NCBI GenBank assembly: GCA_020832305.1
Contig: JAFIEV010000024.1
Coordinates: 1-49,315, forward strand
Length of the DNA stretch: 49,315 nucleotides
Reading direction: 5' to 3'
Source of the DNA: Cyclobacteriaceae bacterium
GTDB lineage: Bacteria; Bacteroidota; Bacteroidia; Cytophagales; Cyclobacteriaceae
Shown here: piece by piece, positions 8,746 to 16,381 of the stretch
Position numbering within the stretch: position 1 is the first letter of the stretch
Layout of the letters: every line of letters starts with the position of its first letter
The notes under the pieces: generated by a model
Told to the model about the DNA's origin: nothing
Seen by the model: the letters and a program-made list of their open reading frames with translations, nothing else
Database searches by the model: none
Position numbers and translations under genes: made by a program

Positions 8746-9777
8746 CTACTCTTCATCAACAGCTTTAGCCCTCCAGGAAGCGGGCGGTTCTCCGAAATGC
8801 CGTTTAAAGGCCCGACTAAAAGCCTCTTCTGATTCATACCCTACCTGTAGAGCAACTTGCTGGATACTATAACCGGGCTGTAATAAGTAATGTCTAGCCA
8901 ACTGCATGCGCCAACCCGTCAGGTATTTGATAGGGGGTTCACCAACCATATCAGTAAAACGCTTTGTCAATCCAGAGCGGGACATACCTACCTCCCTGGC
9001 CAGTTCAGAAATGCTCCATTTGTGCTGGGGTCTTCCATGCAAAAAACGCAAGGCCTTGCCAATTTCCCTGTCCTTTATACCAGCCAGCCAACCACGGCTT
9101 TCCATAGGCAATTGATGGATGTAACGCTTTAAAACTTCAAGAAAAAGAATCTCTGCCAACCTAACCGTCATGGCCATACTTCCCGAATCTCTGCCAGAAG
9201 CTTCATTTTCAATATATTTTAGCGTACTATCTAACCAGTCCCCATCCTTCCGTTGCATCAGGTTTGCTAAGAATATATCTTCCACATCTGTTGCATGCTT
9301 CCAAATAAAGCTTTCTGGTGGGGAAACAACCATCACCTCTGGCAAAGCCCCGATCAATGGGTTGAAACGCTGGTCGCATTGCAGGTAACCACAGATCAAA
9401 CGGGTTTTTTCTCCGTTTTTTTGAAATGGAAGCCTGGGGGCATCTTCTTCTTCAGAAAATGGGAGAATGGAGGAGACTGGAATGGGTGTCACCTCCCTGT
9501 CACTGCACATGACATGTTCTGGACTATGAGGAAATATGACCAAACTGCCCGCGCCGATCAGAAAGGGCTTTTGATTTTCCGGAATCATCCAGCAATTTCC
9601 TTCAACTATAATATGAAAAAGTGTGATGCATTCAGCCTTGGTGCCCATTAACCTCCCTAATTCCACTGCAGATGGAGAATACACCGACCAAGGAGAAGTG
9701 CACTCTGTGGTAAAAAAAATCCCGCCAGTCAACCTGACAATCTTTAATACGTCTGACAACACATCCACAAACGGCAT
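8746..9777 (-). CDS. AraC family regulator with cupin sensor domain
   Basis: The 343-residue protein has an N-terminal cupin_6-type domain (about 10-190), with a GGIFFTTECTSPWSVYSP opening and an FHIIVEGNCWM strand pair. A C-terminal AraC domain follows (about 235-338) with both helix-turn-helix units: WSISELAREVGMSRSGLTKR and YSIQQVALQVGYESEEAFSR, ending FKRHFGEPPASWR. This group typically responds to small redox-active or electrophilic molecules. It is divergent from a truncated methyltransferase gene and the DsrE-like gene, which may once have been its targets. Confidence 0.9.
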   Translation of the reverse strand: MPFVDVLSDVLKIVRLTGGIFFTTECTSPWSVYSPSAVELGRLMGTKAECITLFHIIVEGNCWMIPENQKPFLIGAGSLVIFPHSPEHVMCSDREVTPIPVSSILPFSEEEDAPRLPFQKNGEKTRLICGYLQCDQRFNPLIGALPEVMVVSPPESFIWKHATDVEDIFLANLMQRKDGDWLDSTLKYIENEASGRDSGSMAMTVRLAEILFLEVLKRYIHQLPMESRGWLAGIKDREIGKALRFLHGRPQHKWSISELAREVGMSRSGLTKRFTDMVGEPPIKYLTGWRMQLARHYLLQPGYSIQQVALQVGYESEEAFSRAFKRHFGEPPASWRAKAVDEE

Positions 9778-10026
9778 CCTTTAATTAAAAACTATTATTG
9801 AATTTACAAAAAAAAGAAAGCATTGTCAAAACTTTGGACTTTGGGTCAATAATCCTGGATTCTTGGTCATACCCTGTAATCAGTCCAGTCCTTACATTTG
9901 TAATGATAAGTCAACCCATACAAAACCAGGTAATTTCTGGCCTAAATTGAACATTACCCTGATCAATTTTATCCTGGCCAATTTGTGTGGGCTTATTGTC
10001 AATCAAAATCACTTAAACAAAAATGA
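9778..10026. other. Divergent regulatory region of the AraC gene
   Basis: This stretch between the AraC gene and the methyltransferase remnant carries a loosely repeated pair, TTTGGGTCAAT (about 9840-9850) and CTTGGTCAT (about 9872-9880), in the same orientation. That spacing could suit an AraC dimer. TACATTTG at 9893-9900 fits the TAnnTTTG -7 consensus on the plus strand. Both assignments are tentative. The rest shows nothing recognisable. Confidence 0.3.
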
Positions 10027-10266
10027 GATGAATTCAAAACCCCATTGTTTTACAAGGTGATCAGACACCCACTACATTTTGGCTTTCTGCTGGTTTTCTG
10101 GGCAACGCCAATCATTACAGCAGGTCACCTTTTATTTACCCCAGGAATGACAGCATATGTGTTTATTGGGATACAACACGAAGAAAAAGATTTGGTTAAC
10201 ACCTATGGTCCAGGATACGAAAAATGCCGGCAAAAAACAGCCAAAATCATCCCATTTTTCATCTAA
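10027..10266 (+). pseudogene. C-terminal fragment of MddA/NnrU-like methyltransferase
   Basis: The frame opens directly after a TGA (10024-10026), with no start codon, into FKTPLFYKVIRHPLHFGFLL. It continues through FWATPIITAGHLLF and AYVFIGIQHEEKDLV to the stop at 10266. The RHP...EEKDL pattern is the conserved end of the isoprenylcysteine carboxyl methyltransferase-like membrane family, closest in memory to methanethiol S-methyltransferase. About 79 residues remain of a protein of roughly 250, so the membrane N-terminal two-thirds has been deleted. The intact AraC gene diverging from it may have been its regulator. Confidence 0.7.
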
Positions 10267-10340
10267 GGTCAGGTGTGCACTATAAAAATAGAACTTTGTA
10301 ACAAAAAACAAACATGTTTCCATTAATAAACCTTTAAATT

Positions 10341-10775
10341 ATGAATCCGACTAAACAAAAAAAACGAATAGGTATCATCATTAGGGATGACCGCTATGAC
10401 AAAATATTAACTCCTTTGGTAATGGCCTTGGGAATGGCAGAAAAAGGGGTACAAGTGGATCTGCTTTTTGTAAACTGGGCAGTCCGTGCACTGACTCCTG
10501 AAGGGGTAAAGTCACTTAAAATAGATGGGCGTCATGCCACAGAAGAGACCTGGCTCAGAGAACGTATCGCCAAACAAAATTTTCCAGTGGAAATCCATGA
10601 TTACTTCAAATTGCTTAAGGCTACGGGTAAAGTAACCCTCAATGGTTGCTTTATTTCGGCAAACGCATTTGATGTGCGCCAGGAGAATATGATAGCAGAG
10701 GCTGATGATTTGGTCGACACTGCCTCTTTTATGGAAGAAATGATCAATGAGGCTAACCATTGTCAATATTTTTGA
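10341..10775 (+). CDS. DsrE-like family protein
   Basis: The 144-residue protein starts with a basic leader and a beta strand (KKRIGIIIRDDRYDKILTPL), followed by an alpha/beta fold with MALGMAEKGVQVDLLFVNWA and a C-terminal ANHCQYF. These match the DsrE/DsrF/DrsH-like family, whose members handle sulfur in persulfide relay or act as peripheral membrane proteins. Cys residues lie in NGCFIS (about residue 118) and near the C-terminus (HCQYF). It has no signal peptide. It lies 74 bp after the methyltransferase fragment in the same orientation. Confidence 0.75.
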   Translation: MNPTKQKKRIGIIIRDDRYDKILTPLVMALGMAEKGVQVDLLFVNWAVRALTPEGVKSLKIDGRHATEETWLRERIAKQNFPVEIHDYFKLLKATGKVTLNGCFISANAFDVRQENMIAEADDLVDTASFMEEMINEANHCQYF

Positions 10776-10877
10776 TCTAAATTGATTTATTTTCCTTGAT
10801 CTACTTTTTAGCTTATTTAAATAACATCAGCAAGAAGAGTGTAAAAATCTGAAGAAAATTATTGAGAATAAAACAAA

Positions 10878-11099
10878 TTAACCCTGCCAAAAAAAAGTTT
10901 TTCCAATATGGATATAGGAGGTATGATCCTTTTTGAGGTTTATGGCACAGTGAAATTCATGTAAATCATTCAGTCGTGCCAAAAGCCGATTCCCAAAAGC
11001 ATCCATCAATTCTTTTGTGGCATCAATACCTAAAAAAACCTGATAAGTCCCTGAGTTTGTCTTCTCAGGCAACAGTTCATGACTGATCCAATTATCCAT
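10878..11099 (-). CDS. Small hypothetical protein
   Basis: A 73-codon frame with an ATG start and a balanced composition: MDNWISHELLPEKTNSGTYQ..., then a helix-like KELMDAFGNRLLARL, then a strand-like tail. I do not recognise a family. It could be a short intact gene or the remains of a larger one, as its neighbourhood is rich in remnants. No gene overlaps it on either strand. Confidence 0.35.
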   Translation of the reverse strand: MDNWISHELLPEKTNSGTYQVFLGIDATKELMDAFGNRLLARLNDLHEFHCAINLKKDHTSYIHIGKTFFWQG

Positions 11100-11176
11100 A
11101 CTTATCTGAATGTGTTGTCCATTTCAAATGATAAAAATTTTGGGAGATAATTTATTTATGCCGAATGGCTTTATAT

Positions 11177-11238
11177 ATTGCCACTAATTCACCAATGAAC
11201 ACTAATTCATTCGTGTCAATCCGTGCATCCGTGGCAAT
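11177..11238. repeat. 30-bp-arm hairpin repeat
   Basis: The left arm 11177-11206 (begins ATTGCCACTAATTCACC) and right arm 11209-11238 (ends CATCCGTGGCAAT) are inverted copies separated by only two bases. Most mismatched positions are T or A against G, that is, GU-type pairs in RNA. It is a member of the same family as the repeats at 36254-36308 and 36802-36874. It ends 7 bp beyond the stop of the YdeI-like gene, so it may double as its terminator. Confidence 0.75.
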
Positions 11239-11244
11239 CCCATT

Positions 11245-11847
11245 TCAACTTCCCTTCAACTTTTCCCCTTTGGCCGAAAGCTGGGCAATCTGCTCTACCC
11301 TGGAAGCCCTGGTCTTTTCAGTTTTAGCCAGTTTGATCCACCTCAGTACAAAGCGTTTGCTTGAATCATTGATGGCATGGAAAAAAACTTCTGCTCCCTC
11401 ATTTTTTCTTAGAGCATCCAAAAGATCTTGGGGTACTATCAGCTTGTCCACATCATCCATAAAATCCCACAAGCCTGTTTGCTTAGATAATGCTATTGAT
11501 CGGAATCCTGCCTCTTGCATTTTGCCTTCTTTGATCAGTTTTGCCGCCCGGTCTTTGTAGCTTTTGGCCCAGTGTTCCACCTTTCTGGGTGAGATCAATT
11601 GCATGGTTCGTGTATCATCCAGCTTTCTTCTGATGCCATCGATCCATCCGAAGCAAAGCAATTCATCCAATACAGCTGAAGTAGAAAGATATTTGTCTGG
11701 AACTGACTTCTTGAACGTCACCAGCCAGACGCTTTCCTGTTGTTGATGATATTTCTCCAGCCAGCTTCTCAATTCCTGGGAAGAAGCAACTTCTACCTTT
11801 TTGAAATTATCGGTTTGGATCATAAATTTCAAATGAGAATCTTTCAT
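11245..11847 (-). CDS. YdeI/OmpD-associated family protein
   Basis: The 200-residue protein carries the family's signatures: ESVWLVTFKKS, LDELLCFGWIDGIRRKLDD, QLISPRKVEHWAKSYKDRAA and KEGKMQEAGFRSI. An alpha-helical C-terminus with RFVLRWIKLAKTEKTRASRV follows. Members are cytosolic, of unclear biochemical role, and have been linked to bacteriocin or peptide resistance in some bacteria. Met9 (11823) is an alternative start. A fragment of a second, related gene is present at 23875-24018. Confidence 0.8.
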   Translation of the reverse strand: MKDSHLKFMIQTDNFKKVEVASSQELRSWLEKYHQQQESVWLVTFKKSVPDKYLSTSAVLDELLCFGWIDGIRRKLDDTRTMQLISPRKVEHWAKSYKDRAAKLIKEGKMQEAGFRSIALSKQTGLWDFMDDVDKLIVPQDLLDALRKNEGAEVFFHAINDSSKRFVLRWIKLAKTEKTRASRVEQIAQLSAKGEKLKGS

Positions 11848-11926
11848 GACTACTTTTCAAAAACTATAAAAAGTGATTTTCTGTTTTACTATTTAAAAAA
11901 ATTAATAACGCCTCTCTTTTCATTCA

Positions 11927-12181
11927 TGCAAAGCACAACCCAAGAAGCCTATCAGGAAAGACCTGGCATTGGAGCATGGGGCAGATTATACCTGTCCGGT
12001 TACCACTGGCATTTTTCTGCGGATTGTTGCAGAGGCTGCCTATGAAGAATTACAAAACGGGAAAAATCAGGAGGAAATTATTCCCTTTTGGCGGGTCATT
12101 GATCCGAAAAGTGCTTTGGCTAAGAAACTAAGTTTTGGTCAGGAACTTTTGTTGGAAATGAGGGAGAAGGAAGGATTGTAA
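11927..12181 (+). pseudogene. MGMT-like protein, C-terminal fragment
   Basis: The open frame has no start codon near its beginning (in-frame TAA at 11906). It encodes LALEHGADYTCPVTTGIFL, then IPFWRVIDPKSALAKK and a basic C-terminus. This matches the 'GCPITTGIF...PYWRTLK' block of the small MGMT-family proteins related to Ada-type alkyltransferases, but without the N-terminal half. It was probably truncated by deletion. The neighbouring YdeI-like gene diverges from it, and the toxin gene of the PIN pair ends 4 bp away on the other strand. Confidence 0.6.
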
Positions 12182-12184
12182 ATC

Positions 12185-12619
12185 CTAACCAAGAGTGGAA
12201 AGAAACTCTTTCGGGCTTACTACAGGCAAGATTTCTAAAGCAGTTTTGTAATCATGAATGTTTCTGGAAACAAAATAATCTGCTCCGCAATGTAAGGCAG
12301 TATAATATTGTAAAGCATCTTCTTTATCACTGAATGATGATGCTAAAGCCTGCATCATTTGGTTTTTTCCACCACAAATCACACGGCAAACTGACAAAAA
12401 ATCCATCAATCGTTCATGTGCATTAGGTAATTTATAAATATCGTAAGATAAATAAATCAGATTAGCGAGGCTGCATTCGCCTACTAACAAGGTAATTTTA
12501 TCATCCTCTACCAATTCTATTAACTTTATTGCTGTTTCAAAAAATGGTTCCCTCTTAGATAGGATGTCAAACGCGACATCTGTATCTAGATAAACTTCAG
12601 GTAAACTTCCTTTTAACAT
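12185..12619 (-). CDS. PIN-domain ribonuclease toxin (VapC-like)
   Basis: The 144-residue protein has the four acidic clusters of a PIN nuclease: YLDTDVAFDIL near residue 11, a Glu in VGECSLANLIYLS, the Asp/Glu pair in SFSDKEDALQYY, and ADYFVSRNIHDY. PIN toxins cleave RNA using Mg2+ bound by these acids. It overlaps the upstream DUF6364 antitoxin gene by 23 bp in a different frame, the standard coupled toxin-antitoxin layout. Confidence 0.85.
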   Translation of the reverse strand: MLKGSLPEVYLDTDVAFDILSKREPFFETAIKLIELVEDDKITLLVGECSLANLIYLSYDIYKLPNAHERLMDFLSVCRVICGGKNQMMQALASSFSDKEDALQYYTALHCGADYFVSRNIHDYKTALEILPVVSPKEFLSTLG

Positions 12620-12848
12620 GTCCTTTTATGAGTTCCTTATCTTCAAGTTGTTTGACACTGTCGTATTTTTCAAGCCTGTTTATCAACCTTGCAGCTGCCC
12701 TTTGAGATTCTGTCTTTATTGGATTTGATTCTTCCCCTTCAAAGATTTCTTCAAACATTCGGGATAGGGACATACCTCGATTTTTAGCTTTTCTTTTCGC
12801 AGCCTCAATTACACTTTTGTTTACCGTCAAAGTTAATTTAGTCTTCAT
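12597..12848 (-). CDS. DUF6364/RHH-type antitoxin
   Basis: The 83-residue protein begins with a strand and helix (KLTLTVNKSVIEAAKRKAK) followed by RGMSLSRMFEEIF. This is a ribbon-helix-helix arrangement, and the polar tail is expected to wrap the toxin. It precedes and overlaps the PIN toxin, so it should be the antitoxin and autorepressor. Its promoter must lie in the short region before 12848, which borders a decayed gene remnant. Confidence 0.8.
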   Translation of the reverse strand: MKTKLTLTVNKSVIEAAKRKAKNRGMSLSRMFEEIFEGEESNPIKTESQRAAARLINRLEKYDSVKQLEDKELIKGHVKRKFT

Positions 12849-12882
12849 ACTTACACGTGTTTCTGTAAATGTACGTATAATT

Positions 12883-13127
12883 TTATTTATATGTTACTTT
12901 CAAATGTTTCAACAGATCATGAAAGTAATTTGGACTCCAACTATCAATACGCTCAGGATTTTTGATGAAGCGCTGTACATCCTCTTTTTCAAGGGTACGA
13001 TTAAACCCTGCTTTTTCAAGCCTTGTATTTTGTCATTGGGTCGACTGTATTCTCCCAATCATGACATCAACAACTGATTGGACAATATCTGATAGGCATG
13101 CTTGCTGATTTCCCTCAAAAGACTCAT
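12883..13127 (-). pseudogene. Decayed coding remnant, possibly AbiEii-like
   Basis: On the minus strand one frame reads SVVDVMIGRIQSTQ, a TGA, then QNTRLEKAGFNRTLEKEDVQ and RFIKNPERIDSWSPNYFHDL, ending at TAA 12883-12885. The composition and helix-rich ending look like the C-terminus of a real protein. It resembles the tail of AbiEii-type nucleotidyltransferase toxins ('...FIKNPE...W...YF'), but I am not certain of that family. An ATG at 13127 begins a short frame (SLLREISKHAY) in another phase, consistent with frameshift decay. It abuts the toxin-antitoxin pair. Confidence 0.4.
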
Positions 13128-13259
13128 ATATAATTGTAAATTATACATAAGATAAATGTTTAAAATTAGTTTAGGTCATTTTAAAAATACATATTTATCC
13201 AAATTCAAAAGTACCTGAAACACTTTTTTTTATAGTTCTCCAAAAAACATTTTTTATTT

Positions 13260-13272
13260 TGAACGATGTTCA
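13260..13272. promoter_or_regulatory. TetR operator candidate 1
   Basis: TGAACGATGTTCA is an inverted repeat TGAAC-N3-GTTCA located 30 bp before the preferred start of the TetR gene. The same half-sites and spacing recur at 13938-13950 in front of the efflux operon. This is the expected arrangement for a repressor controlling itself and its neighbour. Confidence 0.65.
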
Positions 13273-13301
13273 TTATGTTTGTGCCGTTCATAAATAATGC
13301 C

Positions 13302-13919
13302 ATGGGAATTGCAGAGCGAAAAGCCAAAGAAAAAGAAGAATTGAAAGCACTGATACTAAGTGCTGCGAAGAAACTTTTTGCCGAAAAGGGAATTGAAGAA
13401 ACGACCATTCGGAGCATCGCCAGGGAAATCGAATATAGTGTAGGGACGGTTTACGTGTATTATAAAGATAAAACCGAAATTCTGCATGAACTTCATCAAC
13501 AAGGGTTTGCGCAGCTGGGTGGTGAAATGCGCTCCTTGTTCAATGTGTCAGATCCTATGGAACGTCTGAAAGCTATTGGTCGTACCTATATGAATTTTGC
13601 ATTAGAGAACACACAGATGTATGATCTGATGTTCAATATGAAGGCCCCTATGGAATTCATCAAAGCTAATGAAGAAAAGACATGGAAAGAAGGACATGGT
13701 ACTTTTGATGCGCTACGCAATACGGTAAAGGACTGTATCGATCATGGATATTTCAAAGGTCATCAATTGGAGCCCTTGTCATTTGCAATCTGGAGCAGTG
13801 TACACGGTATGTGCTCGCTGTACATTCGGGATCGGGTAAAAGCCGCTACCGGTCAGGAACCTGATGAACTAATGGGTAGCGCTTACGAAGATCTGATGTT
13901 GCTATTCAGTCGAAAGTAG
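13302..13919 (+). CDS. TetR/AcrR family repressor
   Basis: The 205-residue protein starts MGIAERKAKEKEELKALILS. A canonical TetR helix-turn-helix follows (TTIRSIAREIEYSVGTVYVYYKDKTEIL, split here as residues about 34-60) and an all-helical ligand domain. An ATG at 13266 would add 12 residues but lies inside the TGAAC-N3-GTTCA operator, so 13302 is preferred. The gene is followed after 63 bp by the TolC/MFP/RND array with the second operator in that gap. It is most likely a ligand-released repressor of the pump and downstream lipid-related genes. Confidence 0.9.
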   Translation: MGIAERKAKEKEELKALILSAAKKLFAEKGIEETTIRSIAREIEYSVGTVYVYYKDKTEILHELHQQGFAQLGGEMRSLFNVSDPMERLKAIGRTYMNFALENTQMYDLMFNMKAPMEFIKANEEKTWKEGHGTFDALRNTVKDCIDHGYFKGHQLEPLSFAIWSSVHGMCSLYIRDRVKAATGQEPDELMGSAYEDLMLLFSRK

Positions 13920-13937
13920 TTTTTTTTGCCTTAATTA

Positions 13938-13950
13938 TGAACATTGTTCA
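13938..13950. promoter_or_regulatory. TetR operator candidate 2
   Basis: TGAACATTGTTCA has the same half-sites as the site at 13260-13272 and lies 33 bp upstream of the tolC-like start codon, in the only sizeable gap between tetR and the pump genes. Confidence 0.65.
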
Positions 13951-13982
13951 AATATAAAACATTATTCATTAAAGATTAAAAA

Positions 13983-15326
13983 ATGAGAACCTATCTATGC
14001 ACCCTCTTGATTTTGTGGACGATGGCCGCTCAAAGTCAAACCTACCTGGATGAATACGTCCAGGCAGGTCTGGAAAACAATCAAACGCTAAAACAACAAC
14101 AGTTTGCACTGGAAAAGAGCCTGTTTGCCCTTAAAGAAGCACAATCGCTGTTCTTGCCGAAGATGAGCCTGCAAACAGACTACTTTCTTGCAGGTGGTGG
14201 CCGTACGGTCGATTTTCCTGCAGGGGATATACTCAATCCGGTTTATGCCACTTTGAATCAACTGACGGAGAGCAACAACTTTCCCATGGTAGAAAATCAG
14301 CGCATTTTGCTCAACCCCGACAATTTCTATGATGTAAAAATCCGTACTACCCTGCCCATCATAAATGCAGAAATAGCCTACAATCGCAGGATTAAATCTG
14401 ATCTGGTAAGCATGCAAGAGTTAGAACTAGCCATCTACCAGCGCGAACTGGTGAAGGACATCAAAAACGCTTACTACGCTTATCTGAAATCGAGAGAGGC
14501 TGTACAAATTTATGAGTCGGCTGTTCAACTGGTGTAGGAAAGTCAACGCATCAACGAATCGCTGTTCAAAAATGATATGGTGAATAGAACGGTACTCATT
14601 CGGGCAGAAAATGAGGTCATCAAATTTCAAAATCAGCGATTTGCAGTGCTTCAGCAATCACGAAATGCAAAAGCCTATTTCAATTTCCTGCTCAACAGGG
14701 ATTTGGATGTTGAAATCAAAGTGGATGATGAGCCCCTCTTTTTGACCTCTGATCATGATGAAGATCGAAATCATTCAAAGCGTGAAGAACTAAATCAACT
14801 CACCCTGTCTACCAAAATCAACCAATATCAAGTAGGGCTTTCCAATGCTTACCTGATCCCTAAAGTGGGTGCTTTCCTGGATTTAGGCTCACAAGCTTTC
14901 GATTGGGAATACAATGACAGGACACGCTACTATTTTTTCGGTGTCTCCTTACAATGGAATATTTTCTCCGGTGGTCAAAATCGACACATCAGCAGGCAGG
15001 CAGTGTTGGATCAAAAAATCACCCTCTCCAAACTGGATCAGGTCAGCGAACAATTGCGCATGCAACTGCTTATCAGCCAAAACAATTACAAAGCCGCTTA
15101 TAGCGATTACGAGGGAGCCATCACACAAATGCAAAGCGCGGAACGAGCCTACAAGGACTCTATGAAGCTTTACAAGGAAGGTCAATTACTCTTTATCGAA
15201 TTATTAGATGCCCAAAACCAATGGGTAGCAGCACAACTTCAGCAGAATATTTCACTCTATGAATGCTTTATCAAAGCAGCCGAAATCGAACGTGCCAATG
15301 CTTCCTTTAACCTCAATTCAAATTAA
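13983..15326 (+). pseudogene. TolC-type outer-membrane efflux protein, amber-interrupted
   Basis: The frame from ATG 13983 encodes a signal peptide (WTMAAQSQ) and the helical hairpin repeats of a TolC-like channel. It meets TAG at 14535-14537 after 184 codons. The very same frame then continues (ESQRINESLFKNDMVNRTVL) for 262 more codons to 15326. The total of about 447 residues is a normal TolC length, and both parts show the family's duplicated pattern, with VSLQWNIFSGG in the second half. A single nonsense substitution is the simplest explanation. Possible readings are a recent null mutation, a sequencing error or stop read-through. The next gene starts 2 bp after the end. Confidence 0.8.
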
Positions 15327-15328
15327 TC

Positions 15329-16375
15329 ATGGAAAAAAAATTTACTATCCTCGCGTTGGCCTGTCTGGCGATATTGGCCTCATGCAAAAAAGAAAATGAA
15401 ACAAAAGTTGCTGATTCAGTCAGTGAAGTCATAGCCGTTAGTTTGGTGACGGTCACAGAAGTGGCCCAAGAAAACACCATCAGCGGTAGTGGCCTGCTAA
15501 GCACGGAAAATGAAATACGCTATTCCTTTAAAATAGGTGGAATCATAGATCGCATTTTTGTGAGTGAAGGTCAAAGTTTTAAGCAGGGTCACTTATTGGC
15601 TAGTCTGAACCTCACCGAAATAGAATCGGGCTATGCACAAGCAAAGCTAGGCTTTGAAAAAACACAACGAGACTATAAGCGAGTGCAAAATTTGTTTACC
15701 GATAGTGTGGCTACTTTGGAACAATTGCAAAACAGCCAAACCGCACTTGAACTGGCCGAACAGCAACTGGCCTCGGTTGCATTCAATAAAAAATATGCCT
15801 ACATCTATGCCGACAGGCCAGGTTTTGTAGTGAAAAAACTGGCCAACGAAGGCGAAGTAATTGCCGGTGGCAATCCAGTTTTGGCCTGTAGCGAAAATGG
15901 CAGTAAAAGCTGGGAACTCAAAATAGGCCTTTCGGATAAGGAATGGGCCAAAGTGGCCATCGGCCATAAAGCTAAAGTTTTGCTGGAAGCATTCCCTGAC
16001 ACCTGGTGGGATGCCCATGTTTTCCGCAAGTCGGGTGCTGCTGATATGGGCACAGGTTCCTTCCAGGTCGAACTCAAATTGGACAATCTAAGCGAGCAAG
16101 CGGCCATCGGCATGTTTGGCAAGGCCATCATACAAACCGGTAAGCAGCAAAAATCTAAGCTTATTCCCTACGAAGCCTTGATAGAGGCAGACGGAAAACA
16201 AGCCTATGTATTTGTGCCAATCGGGAATAACCAAGTCAAAAAACAACCTGTTACCATTGACAATTTTACTGAATCAGGAGTGAGTATAGGTGAAGGACTG
16301 GAAGGAATAGAGTCAATCATCCTGGGCAACTCGGCCTTTCTCAACGAATTTTCTACCATCCAAATCATCCAATAA
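15329..16375 (+). CDS. RND efflux periplasmic adaptor (MFP) lipoprotein
   Basis: The 348-residue protein has a lipobox (ILASC, Cys at about 19). A lipoyl/barrel-sandwich strand follows (GGIIDRIFVSEGQSFKQGHLLASL), then the coiled-coil hairpin (YAQAKLGFEKTQRDYKRVQNL...), the returning half-motif (YADRPGFVVKKLANEGEVI) and a beta-barrel/membrane-proximal domain. This order is that of HlyD/AcrA-type adaptors. It joins the inner-membrane RND pump to the outer-membrane channel. It sits 2 bp after the TolC frame and 6 bp before the pump gene, so the three form one tripartite system. Confidence 0.92.
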   Translation: MEKKFTILALACLAILASCKKENETKVADSVSEVIAVSLVTVTEVAQENTISGSGLLSTENEIRYSFKIGGIIDRIFVSEGQSFKQGHLLASLNLTEIESGYAQAKLGFEKTQRDYKRVQNLFTDSVATLEQLQNSQTALELAEQQLASVAFNKKYAYIYADRPGFVVKKLANEGEVIAGGNPVLACSENGSKSWELKIGLSDKEWAKVAIGHKAKVLLEAFPDTWWDAHVFRKSGAADMGTGSFQVELKLDNLSEQAAIGMFGKAIIQTGKQQKSKLIPYEALIEADGKQAYVFVPIGNNQVKKQPVTIDNFTESGVSIGEGLEGIESIILGNSAFLNEFSTIQIIQ

Positions 16376-16381
16376 ATTGCT

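Noticed and set aside
8890-9651. Plus-strand open frames opposite the AraC/cupin gene
   Set aside because: They lie wholly within the minus-strand AraC coding region, which has strong domain matches; they are antisense shadows.
13266-13301. Earlier ATG for the TetR gene
   Set aside because: It lies inside the operator-like palindrome, and the added residues are atypical for TetR N-termini.
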